DNA of 64,000 bases from an uncultured SAR116 cluster alpha proteobacterium. GTDB taxonomy: Bacteria; Pseudomonadota; Alphaproteobacteria; Puniceispirillales; Marisalimonadaceae. A program made the translations under genes and the position numbers. The DNA lies in the NCBI GenBank assembly GCA_902622875.1, contig CACNRW010000003.1, positions 62,001 through 126,000 of the forward strand, written 5' to 3'. The notes under the pieces are model-generated. The model was not told the origin of the DNA. It searched no databases and saw only the letters and a list, made by a program, of their open reading frames with translations. Positions 52,782 to 63,189 of this stretch are shown here, in pieces. The first letter of the stretch is position 1. Every line of letters starts with the position of its first letter.

Positions 52782-53428
52782 TTTTGAAATATTTTAGATC
52801 CTTGCCACAAAGCTTTTCCACTTACCTTTAATATTTCTGATGAGATATGGAATGGGTAAAATGTTTCTAAGTATGGTTTTATACTCATTTTTGTATTATG
52901 AACTTGGCTTATTTTAATGTAGGCCAAAAAGAAATTATTATTATCATGTAGAAGGTATAAGTCAGGTTTTGTATATTTATTTATTCCAACATCCACGATA
53001 GTAGTTACAATACCTTTATTTGTATTAGTTTGGAAAAAAAATAGATTTTCTAATTTTGAGAAGTTTGTATCAAATAATAGTTTTTGTGAGATTGAGATAT
53101 AGTTATTATCAAGTGTATCTGTCTCTATATTTTTAATAGTTATTAGTTTTTCTTCAGGTATAAATTTTTTTAACCAATTTGGTGTTAGTTCTGTGATATT
53201 TACATTAAGGATTTCAGCTAATCTGTGTCTATATTCCTCAGGAAGAATTTTAGGAGTGCCTCTGAATAGATATTGTTGCAAGTATGCATCATTTTTATTT
53301 AGAGTTCTAGACAAATCACGAAGATTAAACTTTTTATCTTTTTTAATAATATTTTTTATTTTCTCCCTTATATTGTCATTTTCTAAATCTTTTTTAAATT
53401 CAAAATTATTTTTTGAGACTTTATTCAT
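52778..53428 (-). CDS. helix-turn-helix (XRE-like) domain protein
   Basis: FNLRDLSRTLNKNDAYLQQYLFRGTPKILPEEYRHRLAEILNVNITELTPNWL HTH region. Confidence 0.65.
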   Translation of the reverse strand: MNKVSKNNFEFKKDLENDNIREKIKNIIKKDKKFNLRDLSRTLNKNDAYLQQYLFRGTPKILPEEYRHRLAEILNVNITELTPNWLKKFIPEEKLITIKNIETDTLDNNYISISQKLLFDTNFSKLENLFFFQTNTNKGIVTTIVDVGINKYTKPDLYLLHDNNNFFLAYIKISQVHNTKMSIKPYLETFYPFHISSEILKVSGKALWQGSKIFQK

Positions 53429-53436
53429 TTATATTC

Positions 53437-54441
53437 TCATTTAGATCTTTCAATGCTCTCATCCGCTAACCCAAATAAATATTCTTTAAACTTTGTATTT
53501 GGTAATTCAAAAAGCGCTTCTTGAGCTATTGATATAAATACTTGTGCTTTATTTTTGCACTCGTCAAATATATTATATTTGTTCAGGATAGTTAATGCTT
53601 TGCTAAAATCAGAAGGTTCTTGTTTAAGTTTTCTAATTGTTTTAACCCAAAACTTTCTTTCTGATGAGTTGCTTTTTTCCCAAGCTAAAATGATAGGCAA
53701 AGTTGTCTTACCTAATTTAAAATCATCGCCTAAATTTTTACCCATTTTATCTGAATTATTATTAAAATCCATGAGATCATCAATGATTTGAAAAGCTAAG
53801 CCTAAGTTATATCCATAGTTATAAGCTGCTTTTTGCTGTCTAATATTTCCACTAGCAACTATAACTCCGCTTTCACAAGATGCTCCAAATAACTCAGCTG
53901 TTTTCTTTCCTATAACCTCAAAATATTTTTCAATACTGGTATCTGGTTTATTTGAAATTTGCATTTGTTGAAATTCACCCTGAGTAATTTTACAAGACGC
54001 TGTCGCTAAACTTGACAAAGCTTCAATTGACCCTGTTTCAACCATTAATTCAAATGATTGAGCAAATAAAAAATCTCCAGCGAGAACACTAAATTCATTC
54101 CCCCAAATCATATTAGCAGTTTTTTTTCCTCTTCTTAAATTTGATTCATCTACAACGTCATCATGAAGTAATGTGGCAGTGTGAATAAATTCAACTGCTG
54201 CAGCCAATATTTTCGGATTTTTAGAATAATCATTAAATTGTGCTGCCATAGCTAATGTAAGAAGAGGACGAAGTCTTTTTCCTGAAGCTTTAATTAAGTG
54301 CTTTCCAATATCATTGATTAGGGGTATTGATTTATCAAGTCTAGTTATTATTTCTTTATCAACATCACGTATGCTTTGTTCAAGTGCTTTATTAAGTCTA
54401 ACTACACTATCAATAGATTTTTCTCTAATAATTTTATTCAT
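53437..54441 (-). CDS. ispB: polyprenyl (octaprenyl-type) diphosphate synthase
   Basis: GKRLRPLL, LLHDDVVDES first DDxxD, FQIIDDLMDF second DDxxD-like. Confidence 0.94.
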   Translation of the reverse strand: MNKIIREKSIDSVVRLNKALEQSIRDVDKEIITRLDKSIPLINDIGKHLIKASGKRLRPLLTLAMAAQFNDYSKNPKILAAAVEFIHTATLLHDDVVDESNLRRGKKTANMIWGNEFSVLAGDFLFAQSFELMVETGSIEALSSLATASCKITQGEFQQMQISNKPDTSIEKYFEVIGKKTAELFGASCESGVIVASGNIRQQKAAYNYGYNLGLAFQIIDDLMDFNNNSDKMGKNLGDDFKLGKTTLPIILAWEKSNSSERKFWVKTIRKLKQEPSDFSKALTILNKYNIFDECKNKAQVFISIAQEALFELPNTKFKEYLFGLADESIERSK

Positions 54442-54527
54442 CTATATTTTCCAATTGACAATTTTTATATTATAACTCGCTAATAAAATATATTAAACCT
54501 TTATATGACTATAATTTAAGAGATATT

Positions 54528-55277
54528 ATGTATTATATAAATAGAACTGTGGACAATATATTAAATGGAAAAATTTCAATTATTCAGCTGAAGCATGGCT
54601 TCAGATATGGATTTGATGCGGTTTTTTTAGCTGCTTTCGTAAATGGATTTTTGCAACAAAATAACAAAAAAGATGTTTCATTGGCTGATGTTGGTTCAGG
54701 TGTAGGCACAATAAGTTTAATAATTGCATACAAAAACGAAAAAATTAATCTTACTGCAATAGAAAACAATAATCAGTATCTAGAATTAGCTAAAGAAAAT
54801 ATTATAAATAATAATTTACAAAAACAGATTAAACTTTTGAATAGTGATATTTTTAAAATTAATAAAGCTCTTGTTAATTCTTTTGATATAGTTGTGTCTA
54901 ATCCTCCATTTTACAAAGAGTATAAAAATAGATCTAAAAACAAATTAGAAAATTATGCTAAAGTGATGAAAAATCTAGAGCAATGGATAAGTAGCTCAGT
55001 TAAATTACTGAAAAGTAAAGGTATAATTTTCTTAATTATAACATGTGAAATATTAGATCTAGTACTACATCATCTTAGAGATAAAACTGGCTCCTTTAAA
55101 ATTTTTCCATTTTGGCCAAATTATAAAAAGTCGTCTAAAAGAATTATTATAGTAGCAAGAAAGGGTGGTGTAAGTTCAACTGAATTAATGTCCGGGTTAA
55201 AATTATATAACAAAAATGGTTTGATGACAAAAAAAGCAAGGATGATAAGTGAGGTAGGAATTTTTAATTATTATTAA
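54528..55277 (+). CDS. tRNA1(Val) (adenine(37)-N6)-methyltransferase-like (TrmN6/YfiC)
   Basis: FRYGFDAVFLAAF, ADVGSGVGTISLI, DIVVSNPPFYKE (NPPF adenine-N6 MTase motif). Confidence 0.88.
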   Translation: MYYINRTVDNILNGKISIIQLKHGFRYGFDAVFLAAFVNGFLQQNNKKDVSLADVGSGVGTISLIIAYKNEKINLTAIENNNQYLELAKENIINNNLQKQIKLLNSDIFKINKALVNSFDIVVSNPPFYKEYKNRSKNKLENYAKVMKNLEQWISSSVKLLKSKGIIFLIITCEILDLVLHHLRDKTGSFKIFPFWPNYKKSSKRIIIVARKGGVSSTELMSGLKLYNKNGLMTKKARMISEVGIFNYY

Positions 55278-55366
55278 ACAAATTATTTAAGAAATTAAAT
55301 AAATGTTGTACTTTAAAATTTTGACATTAATTAATTAAATAACAAATCAACAGATAGAGGTGCTCC

Positions 55367-56176
55367 ATGGGTTTCCTTTCTATTTTTAGAAAGTCTCAAA
55401 ATGTTTCAGTAATTCCACTTAATGGGATTATTGCACCTAATATGGGTAGAAGAAAAGGTTTGAACTTAAATGAAATTGACAAAAATATTGAAGATGCTTT
55501 TTCAATAAAAAATTTAAAAGCTGTTGCACTACAGATAAATTCTCCTGGTGGATCACCTGTGCAATCTGAAATGATATCTAAGCGTATTAGAAGCTTATCA
55601 GAGAAAAAAAGTGTTCCAGTTATAGCCTTTGTTGAAGATGTTGCAGCATCTGGTGGATACTGGTTAGCATGTTCAGCAGACGAAATTTTTGCTAGCAAAG
55701 CTTCAATAATTGGTTCAATAGGTGTTGTATCTTCTGGATTTGGTTTTGACAAAGCAATTCAAAAACTTGGAGTAGAACGTCGTCTTTATACTTCAGGCGA
55801 CAATAAAGCGATTTTAGATCCATTCTTACCTGAAAATAAGGATGACGTTAAAAGATTAAAAGGGATCCAAAAAGAATTGCATAATCAGTTTATTTCATTT
55901 GTTAAGTCGAGACGAGGTAGTAAAATTACAAATGAAAATAAAGAAATTTTTACTGGAGCTTTTTGGTCAGGCGAAAAAAGTTTAGAACTTGGATTAATAG
56001 ATTCTTTTGGTGAAATGAAAGCAGTTTTAAAAGATAGGTTCGGAGAAAATGTTAAAATAAAAGAGTTTGTACCAAAGAAAAAGCTTTTTGGTTTTGGAAA
56101 TTTATTATCTGGAGCTTTAGATATTTTGATTAACAAAGTTGAAGAAAGAAGTTCTTTTAATAAGTTTGGGTTGTAA
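55367..56176 (+). CDS. S49 family serine peptidase (SppA/SohB-like)
   Basis: QINSPGGSPVQSEMISKRI, DVAASGGYWLACSADEIFASKASIIGSIGVVSSGF. Confidence 0.92.
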   Translation: MGFLSIFRKSQNVSVIPLNGIIAPNMGRRKGLNLNEIDKNIEDAFSIKNLKAVALQINSPGGSPVQSEMISKRIRSLSEKKSVPVIAFVEDVAASGGYWLACSADEIFASKASIIGSIGVVSSGFGFDKAIQKLGVERRLYTSGDNKAILDPFLPENKDDVKRLKGIQKELHNQFISFVKSRRGSKITNENKEIFTGAFWSGEKSLELGLIDSFGEMKAVLKDRFGENVKIKEFVPKKKLFGFGNLLSGALDILINKVEERSSFNKFGL

Positions 56177-56177
56177 A

Positions 56178-56396
56178 ATGATGCTTTCTGTAGGTAAAAT
56201 TTTTTGGCTATTAATTATTCTTGTTTCAGTATGGTACATTTTTAAAATAATAGAAAAAAGAAAACTTAACTTTAGAAATACAAAAGAAAATAAACAAAAT
56301 ACCAATAAAAAAGGCATTGACGCATTTAAATGTGATAAATGTGGTTTGTGGAGTACAGGTGACCGTTGCAACAATAAAGAATGTTCAAAAGTTTAA
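56178..56396 (+). CDS. small TM protein with C-terminal zinc-ribbon-like CxxC...CxxxxC
   Basis: MMLSVGKIFWLLIILVSVWYIFKIIEKRKL...FKCDKCGLWSTGDRCNNKECSKV, immediately after S49 peptidase stop. Confidence 0.65.
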   Translation: MMLSVGKIFWLLIILVSVWYIFKIIEKRKLNFRNTKENKQNTNKKGIDAFKCDKCGLWSTGDRCNNKECSKV

Positions 56397-56472
56397 TTTT
56401 GATATCCTATAAATTATTAATGAGCATTTAAACATAGAATTAAAATATTATAAATAGGTCAAATGTTATTTA

Positions 56473-57360
56473 ATGGATAAAAATAAATCATTTCAAAATA
56501 TTATTATGAAACTGCAGTCTTATTGGATGGATCGAGGGTGTGTTTTAATGCAACCTTATGACACTCAAGTTGGTGCAGGAACATTTCATCCTGCTACAGT
56601 TTTAAGAGTTTTGGGTCCAGATCCTATTTGGAAAGCAGCCTATCTTCAACCATGTCGCAGACCAACAGATGGGAGGTATGGAGAAAATCCTAATAGACTT
56701 CAACATTATTATCAATTTCAAGTTATTATTCAACCATCTCCAGATAATATACAAAATCTTTACTTGGAAAGTTTAAATGCTGTTGGTTTAAACTTCAAAG
56801 ATCATGACATAAGATTTGTAGAAGATGACTGGGAAAGCCCAACATTAGGTGCATCAGGGTTGGGTTGGGAAATTTGGTGTGATGGTATGGAAATAAGCCA
56901 ATTTACATATTTTCAACAAGTTGGAGGAATTGAAGTAAAACCAGTTGCTAGTGAAATTACATATGGTTTAGAGAGATTAGCAATGTTTATTCAAAAAGTT
57001 GAGAATGTCTATCATTTAGACTGGGATGGATTAGATAAAAACAAAGGTGGAAAAACTTATGGAGATATTTTTTCGCAACAAGAAAAAGAATTTTCAATTT
57101 ATAATTTTGAAAAGACAAATTCATCTGTTTTAATTCAACATTTCAATGATGCTGAAAAAGAATGTTCATTTTTACTTGAAGATAAAATTAATCCTTTACC
57201 ACTTCCTGCCTATGATCAGTGTATTAAAGCAAGTCATATTTTTAATTTATTGGACGCAAGAGGTGTTATCTCTGTTTCAGAAAGGCAAGCATACATATTA
57301 AGGGTAAGAAATATGTCAAGATCATGTTGTTTAGCTTGGATAGACAAATCTAATGCCTAA
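56473..57360 (+). CDS. glyQ: glycyl-tRNA synthetase alpha subunit
   Basis: [69 protein letters not shown]. Confidence 0.98.
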   Translation: MDKNKSFQNIIMKLQSYWMDRGCVLMQPYDTQVGAGTFHPATVLRVLGPDPIWKAAYLQPCRRPTDGRYGENPNRLQHYYQFQVIIQPSPDNIQNLYLESLNAVGLNFKDHDIRFVEDDWESPTLGASGLGWEIWCDGMEISQFTYFQQVGGIEVKPVASEITYGLERLAMFIQKVENVYHLDWDGLDKNKGGKTYGDIFSQQEKEFSIYNFEKTNSSVLIQHFNDAEKECSFLLEDKINPLPLPAYDQCIKASHIFNLLDARGVISVSERQAYILRVRNMSRSCCLAWIDKSNA

Positions 57361-59446
57361 TATTAATGGTGAAAAAGGAGACTTGCTTTTAGAACTTTTT
57401 TCTGAAGAAATACCAGCTAGGATGCAAACTAGCTCAGAAAAACAGCTAACAAGTCTATTTGAAAAGTCACTAATTAATAGGGACATAGGTTATGGACCAA
57501 TTACAACCTTTAGTAGTCCAAGACATCTATCAATCATTATCACAAAAATAGATTTGAAACAAAAAAACCAAATAATTGAAAAAAGAGGCCCTAGACTTGG
57601 ATCCAACGAAAAGGCTATTCATGGTTTCTTAAAGTCAAATAATATCCAAGAAAATGATATTGTTATTAAAGATACAAAAAATGGAAAATTTTATTTTTAT
57701 CTTAACCAAATTAATGGAATAGATACTTCGGAAGTATTGCCAGAGATTATTAACGAAATTATAAATAATTTCGATTGGCCTAAAAGTCAAAGATGGGCTT
57801 ATTCTGAATTGAGATGGGCTAGACCACTCAGAAATATTTTGTTGTTATTCAATAACCAACTAATAAAAGGAAAAGTTGCAATAGATAAAAGTAATTTTCT
57901 AAATTTTTCTAATTATACTTTTGGACATAGACATGTAAATAAAAAAATAGAGATTAAAAGTATAGATGAATACGAAAAGGCATTGGAAAACAATTACCTG
58001 ATATTAGATAGAAAAAAAAGAAAAAACAAAATAATAAACGACACAAAATTATTATTAAAAGAGAAAGATATTAAATTATTAGATGATGACTATTTGTTAG
58101 ACGAGGTTTTAGGATTAGTAGAATTTCCTAATGTCTTAATTGGAACTATCGATAAACAATTTATGAAATTGCCTAAAGAAGTCTTAATTACAGCAATGAA
58201 AGTTCACCAAAAATATTTTTCAATTATTGATGATAAAAATAATTTAGTGCCTAAATTTTTATTTGTTTCAAATACGATTCCAGAAAAAGAAAGAGATAAA
58301 AGTATAATTGAGGGTAATGAAAGAGTGTTAAAAGCTAGATTGTCTGACGCTGATTTCTTCTGGAAGACAGATACTTCTATTAAAATTGAAAATTTGAATG
58401 AGAAATTAAAAAACGTTTTATTTTATGAAGGATTAGGTTCTTTATATGAGAAAACAGTTAGATTATCTAGAGTTTCTAAATATTTTTCTAGTTTGTTTAA
58501 AGTAGACGTTTCTTTGGCTAGAGAAGCTTGTCTTTTATCAAAATTTGATCTGGTCTCAGAAATGGTAGTTGAGTTCCCTGAGTTGCAGGGAATTATGGGA
58601 GGATATTATACTAAATTAAATGGAAAACCTAATGAGGTTTCAAAAGCAATCTTTGAACAATATAAACCAAAGGGTATTTCAAATGATATGCCTAAAACTA
58701 AACTTGGTTGCATGCTTTCCATGATTGATAACATTGATAATTTGACAGGTTTTTTCATGATAAATAAAAAGCCGAGTGGCTCAAAAGATCCATTTGCTCT
58801 TAGAAGGGCAGGTTTTTCCATAGCTCAAATTTTAATGAAATTAAAATTAAATATTTCAATAAATGATCTTTTTACTGAAGCACTCAACTCTTATAAAAAC
58901 TCATCAAAAATAATTAAATTAGATTTAGTAGATTTTATAATTGATAAAGTAAAATTTATTTTAAAAAAACAAAATTTTAGAGGTGATATTATTGAGTCAG
59001 TTTTCACTTTAAAAGGGTCTCAAAATTATTTGCTTCCGATTCTTTATCAAAGAGTGAAATGCCTTAATGATATCAAAGATACTAATGATTTTAAAATATT
59101 TTTAGTCAATTTCAAAAGATTAAACAATATAATCAAATCCAACAAACTTTCAAATATATCGAATGTAAAAGTTAATCCTCATCTTTTTGAAAGTTCTGAA
59201 GAAGAAAAAATTTATGATAAGTCTCAGAATTTAGATATTAATTTAAAAAAATATTTAACAGATCTAGAACATCAAAGAATTATTTTGGAAGAAATTATCA
59301 AATTAAATTGTGTTATACATTCATTTTTTGAAAAAATAATTGTAAATCATGAAGATAAAAAAATAAAAATAAATCGTATTAAACTATTAATGGAATTAAC
59401 AGAAAGAATATTAAAATTTAGTAGTTTTCATCACATGGAAAATTAG
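57353..59446 (+). CDS. glyS: glycyl-tRNA synthetase beta subunit
   Basis: [53 protein letters not shown]; overlaps glyQ by 8 nt. Confidence 0.97.
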   Translation: MPNINGEKGDLLLELFSEEIPARMQTSSEKQLTSLFEKSLINRDIGYGPITTFSSPRHLSIIITKIDLKQKNQIIEKRGPRLGSNEKAIHGFLKSNNIQENDIVIKDTKNGKFYFYLNQINGIDTSEVLPEIINEIINNFDWPKSQRWAYSELRWARPLRNILLLFNNQLIKGKVAIDKSNFLNFSNYTFGHRHVNKKIEIKSIDEYEKALENNYLILDRKKRKNKIINDTKLLLKEKDIKLLDDDYLLDEVLGLVEFPNVLIGTIDKQFMKLPKEVLITAMKVHQKYFSIIDDKNNLVPKFLFVSNTIPEKERDKSIIEGNERVLKARLSDADFFWKTDTSIKIENLNEKLKNVLFYEGLGSLYEKTVRLSRVSKYFSSLFKVDVSLAREACLLSKFDLVSEMVVEFPELQGIMGGYYTKLNGKPNEVSKAIFEQYKPKGISNDMPKTKLGCMLSMIDNIDNLTGFFMINKKPSGSKDPFALRRAGFSIAQILMKLKLNISINDLFTEALNSYKNSSKIIKLDLVDFIIDKVKFILKKQNFRGDIIESVFTLKGSQNYLLPILYQRVKCLNDIKDTNDFKIFLVNFKRLNNIIKSNKLSNISNVKVNPHLFESSEEEKIYDKSQNLDINLKKYLTDLEHQRIILEEIIKLNCVIHSFFEKIIVNHEDKKIKINRIKLLMELTERILKFSSFHHMEN

Positions 59447-59670
59447 TCAGTTTTTATCCCGAGTCCTGAAAAGCGTTTATTAAAACGTGCAACTTGACCA
59501 CCAGAATCTAATATTCTGTGCTGGCCTGTCCAAGCAGGATGAGTTTTCGGATCTATATCAAGTTTAAGGGTGTCTCCAGCTTTTCCCATAGTGGACTTAG
59601 TCTTATACTCAGTTCCATCAGTCATAATAATAGTAATCTCGTGATAATCAGGGTGAATATCTTTTTTCAT
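59443..59670 (-). CDS. rpmE: 50S ribosomal protein L31 (cysteine-lacking type)
   Basis: [71 protein letters not shown]. Confidence 0.95.
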   Translation of the reverse strand: MKKDIHPDYHEITIIMTDGTEYKTKSTMGKAGDTLKLDIDPKTHPAWTGQHRILDSGGQVARFNKRFSGLGIKTD

Positions 59671-59740
59671 ATTAATCTCTTAAACTCATTAATTTTTTAA
59701 ATGTCTACAATTAAATTTTAAAAAATACAAGTTATTTGAG

Positions 59741-60037
59741 TTATTTTATAATTCTAAGACGTTGAAGAAATTTTTTCTCAAACTTCCAGAAATAATCAAA
59801 CTCACCAAAAAGTGACGCTATCGTAATCAATATAAATTGATAAATAAGAATAATTAAAATTATTCTTACAAAAATATATAAGGGATAAAACGTAATTAAT
59901 TTTTCTAAACCTAGTGCAATTAAAATTTGAGAAGATATAAATAAAGAACTTGATCCACTTAATGCAAATATAATTAAAATTACAAACAGATGCTGTATTG
60001 AGTTTGCCTTAAATTTATTAATTAATATTTGTATCAT
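59741..60037 (-). CDS. small membrane protein, hypothetical (98 aa)
   Basis: ORF with several predicted TM stretches, downstream of the OmpA-domain gene on the same strand. Confidence 0.55.
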   Translation of the reverse strand: MIQILINKFKANSIQHLFVILIIFALSGSSSLFISSQILIALGLEKLITFYPLYIFVRIILIILIYQFILITIASLFGEFDYFWKFEKKFLQRLRIIK

Positions 60038-60045
60038 TTTTTCTG

Positions 60046-61191
60046 TTATTGATTAGTTTTTATGCTTTGTGTTATTTTCATTTCAATGCGTCTATTTTTT
60101 GCTCTTGCAACAATTGTATTTTTTCTATCAATTGGCTGAAAACTTCCATAGCCTGAGGCAGATAACCGATCAGGTTTAATACCTTGCTTTATTAAAAATC
60201 TTAGAACAGATAAAGCTCTTTTTGTTGATAGCTCCCAATTGTCTAAGTAATTTTGCCCTTTCTTAACTGGTAAATTATCTGTGTGTCCATCAATTTGTAG
60301 TATCCAATCAATATCAGTTGGTAATGATTTTTCTATATCCATTAAAGTTAGTGCAAGCTTAGCCATTTCTTCTTGTCCTTTAATGCCTAATTCTTCTGAA
60401 CCAACTTTAAAGAGAACTTCAGACTGGAAAACAAATCTATCACCTACTATTCTTATCTCTTTACGTCCTTTGATAAGTTCTCTTACTCTACCAAAAAAAT
60501 CTGATTTGAATTTTTGAAGTTCTTCTACTCTTCTAGCAAGAGCAGAATTCATTTCTTTTCCTATATTAATTGTTTTAACTTTTTCTTTTTTATCTTTTGA
60601 CTTGTAGGCTGTAAGAAGAGTTTGTAATTGAGATAATTTACTTCGTAATTTAAGAGACGCAGATATTAATTCATTTATTTCTTTTTTGTTCGCATTAATA
60701 GTTTCATTCTTTTCATTTATATCTGTATCTTTTTCATTTATTTTTTTCTCTAACTCTGAAAGATTATTCTTCAAAAGAAGTGAATCTTGTATTTTTGTTT
60801 GTAGTTTTTCTTTTAAGTTTTCAATTTCTCCCTGATTGAGGCTTAGAATGTTGCTTTGACTAGCTAGCTTTTCTTTAAATTGAGTAACAAGTTTTTTTTC
60901 GTCTTTTAAGTTTTTTTTAATTTTAACTATCTTAGTTTCAAACAAAGATAATTGTGATGTTAATTCTGTTGTTGTTTGCCTTTCTAGAGAAAGCATTTCA
61001 CCTAACTCTTCTAAATTATTCCTTAACTCAACTAGAGCTTCATCTTGACCAGTCATTTTTTGTGAAAGAAAAAATTGTGATAAAACAAATATCATTAAGA
61101 CAAAAATTATTACCATTAATAAACTAGCTAATGCGTCTACAAATCCTGGCCATGTATAATCTACTTGTCTTCTTCTAACTTTATTTAACAT
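60046..61191 (-). CDS. MotB-like/OmpA-domain peptidoglycan-binding protein with long coiled coil
   Basis: N-terminal TM WPGFVDALASLLMVIIFVLMIFVLSQF with Asp19, long coiled coil, C-terminal GHTDNLPVKKGQNYLDNWELSTKRALSVLRFLIKQGIKPDRLSASGYGSFQP...AKNRRIEMKI. Confidence 0.88.
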   Translation of the reverse strand: MLNKVRRRQVDYTWPGFVDALASLLMVIIFVLMIFVLSQFFLSQKMTGQDEALVELRNNLEELGEMLSLERQTTTELTSQLSLFETKIVKIKKNLKDEKKLVTQFKEKLASQSNILSLNQGEIENLKEKLQTKIQDSLLLKNNLSELEKKINEKDTDINEKNETINANKKEINELISASLKLRSKLSQLQTLLTAYKSKDKKEKVKTINIGKEMNSALARRVEELQKFKSDFFGRVRELIKGRKEIRIVGDRFVFQSEVLFKVGSEELGIKGQEEMAKLALTLMDIEKSLPTDIDWILQIDGHTDNLPVKKGQNYLDNWELSTKRALSVLRFLIKQGIKPDRLSASGYGSFQPIDRKNTIVARAKNRRIEMKITQSIKTNQ

Positions 61192-61223
61192 TACAAATTA
61201 ATTCTTCAAAAATTAAATTTTTT

Positions 61224-62288
61224 TCATTTATTACTGAGCTTGTTATATGATTTTTCCATTTCTGATAATTGTTTTGAAATGGCTCTTAACTCTAAAGTTA
61301 AGTTAGATTGAAATTCTGAAATACTATTAGTGTTTTGTTCACTTAAATTTTTAAGAATTGAAGAAATAGTTATTAAATGATCTTTCACACTTCTATCTTC
61401 ATCAAGTTTTTCAACAAGTCGATTCAAAACAATTGTTAATTCGTTTAAATTTTCAGTTATTCTTACTCTTTCATTCTCATTTTGGTTAGCTCTCTTAGAT
61501 ACAATTGCTAAATTTTCTACTGCTGCCTCACTTAAGCCAGTGCTGCCTCCTTCACTTGCAGTAAAAATTGCCATTTGAGACAACCAATCCTCTAATTCAT
61601 TAAAGAAACGATTACTTGCCTGACCAACTTGAAGATCTAAAAAGCCCAAAATAAGCGAGCCAGCAAGACCAAATAAAGACGAAGAAAAAGCCGTAGACAT
61701 TCCATTAAGAGGAGCACTTAGCCCTTTTTGAATATCCATAAATAAAGAGTTACCTTCGTTAGAATTATTACCAATATTAAAATCAATTGTATTTATAACT
61801 CCAGAAACAGATGATATCGTTTGTAGTAATCCCCAAAATGTTCCAAGTAAACCTAAGAAAACAAGAAGTCCAATCATATATCTCAAAATTTCCCTACTTT
61901 CGTCTAATCTCGATGAAACACCGTCTAGAATAGTTCCTAATGAATTTGCAGATAATGAAGGGTTATCTTTCCTATCTTCGCTGAGGACTGCAGCAACTGG
62001 TGCGAGAAGTGTAGGCTTTATTTTAAGAGCAACATTGGCCGGCATTAAACTATCTTTTCTTTTAATAAATCTTAGCCATTTAGCTTCTTTACTTAAACGG
62101 AAGGTTTGCCGGAACGAAAAAACAGTACCTAAAATAAAAGTACTAATAATTACACTATTAAGAGCAGTGTTACCTTCAAAAGCTTGTTTTAAAGGTTCAA
62201 ATAAAAAGGAAATTAGAATAATCACAATTATAAGCAAAAGAAGCATTCTAAAAGCGTATTTATTAGGATCAGTCATTTTTATCCTCAC
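61224..62288 (-). CDS. MotA/TolQ/ExbB-like proton channel family protein
   Basis: Four predicted TM segments, YMIGLLVFLGLLGTFWGLLQTI and LNGMSTAFSSSLFGLAGSLILGF, helical C-terminal tail. Confidence 0.83.
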   Translation of the reverse strand: MRIKMTDPNKYAFRMLLLLIIVIILISFLFEPLKQAFEGNTALNSVIISTFILGTVFSFRQTFRLSKEAKWLRFIKRKDSLMPANVALKIKPTLLAPVAAVLSEDRKDNPSLSANSLGTILDGVSSRLDESREILRYMIGLLVFLGLLGTFWGLLQTISSVSGVINTIDFNIGNNSNEGNSLFMDIQKGLSAPLNGMSTAFSSSLFGLAGSLILGFLDLQVGQASNRFFNELEDWLSQMAIFTASEGGSTGLSEAAVENLAIVSKRANQNENERVRITENLNELTIVLNRLVEKLDEDRSVKDHLITISSILKNLSEQNTNSISEFQSNLTLELRAISKQLSEMEKSYNKLSNK

Positions 62289-62359
62289 ATATTATAATTA
62301 AAAAAACATTAAATCATGACTTTTTGATGACACAAAATTATTAATTTAATTTGCTTGAT

Positions 62360-63166
62360 TTAAAATATATTATTCATTTTCTTTAGTAGATCTTTATGTA
62401 AGGTTGGGTTTGCTCCAATTAATAAATCTCCTGGGGCTTTATAAGCATTTATATACTTTAAATTAGTTAAGTATCCACCAGATTCTTTTATTAAAAGTTC
62501 GCCACATGCAACTTGGTTTTTACTTAAATTATGAGCGACTAAACAATCAATTTTTCCAGAAGCCAACCATGCAAAGCTTAGAGCGGAGGATCCAAATTCA
62601 CGTGTAACTGATGAATTTTTTGATGCTAAGACATAAATCGGTTTAAAAATATTATCAGTATTTTCGTTATCTTTTGTTTTACTATCTCTATATAGAGAAA
62701 ATACACTAGAGTTTATTGAATTTCTTCCAGATACTCTAATTCTTCTATCATTTTGAAATGACCCTTTACCCTTTTCTGCAAAAAACATTTCGTCTCTCAA
62801 TGGATCTAGAATAGCTGTGGAAATAATTTCATTATTAAATTCTACAGAAATTGAAATAGCAAAATATGGTAAAGCGTGCGAAAAGTTAAATTGACCATTT
62901 AATGTATCAAATATCCAGTAATACTTGTCTTTTACACTTACTTCATTAGAATTTATTTTCATACCCCATTCTGGTCTTGATTTAGTTAAATCTTCAAATA
63001 GGGATGAATAAATTTTATCTTCCGTTTTGGCAACAAATCTATTTATTGAATTTGGCGAAACTTGTAAATTTTCTATTTCTCCAAAATCTCTAAGCACATT
63101 TCTAGTAACCTTATTCAAAGATTGGAAAATAATATTCAAAAGTGGTGACTTGTTACTCATTCTCAC
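62360..63166 (-). CDS. inositol monophosphatase family protein (SuhB-like)
   Basis: YYWIFDTLNGQFNFSHALPYFAISISV (canonical WxIDPLDGTxNF altered to WIFDTLNGQFNF), AILDPLRDEMFFAEKGKGSFQNDRRIRVS. Confidence 0.83.
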   Translation of the reverse strand: MRMSNKSPLLNIIFQSLNKVTRNVLRDFGEIENLQVSPNSINRFVAKTEDKIYSSLFEDLTKSRPEWGMKINSNEVSVKDKYYWIFDTLNGQFNFSHALPYFAISISVEFNNEIISTAILDPLRDEMFFAEKGKGSFQNDRRIRVSGRNSINSSVFSLYRDSKTKDNENTDNIFKPIYVLASKNSSVTREFGSSALSFAWLASGKIDCLVAHNLSKNQVACGELLIKESGGYLTNLKYINAYKAPGDLLIGANPTLHKDLLKKMNNIF

Positions 63167-63189
63167 TCCAAATGATATATTTACTATTT

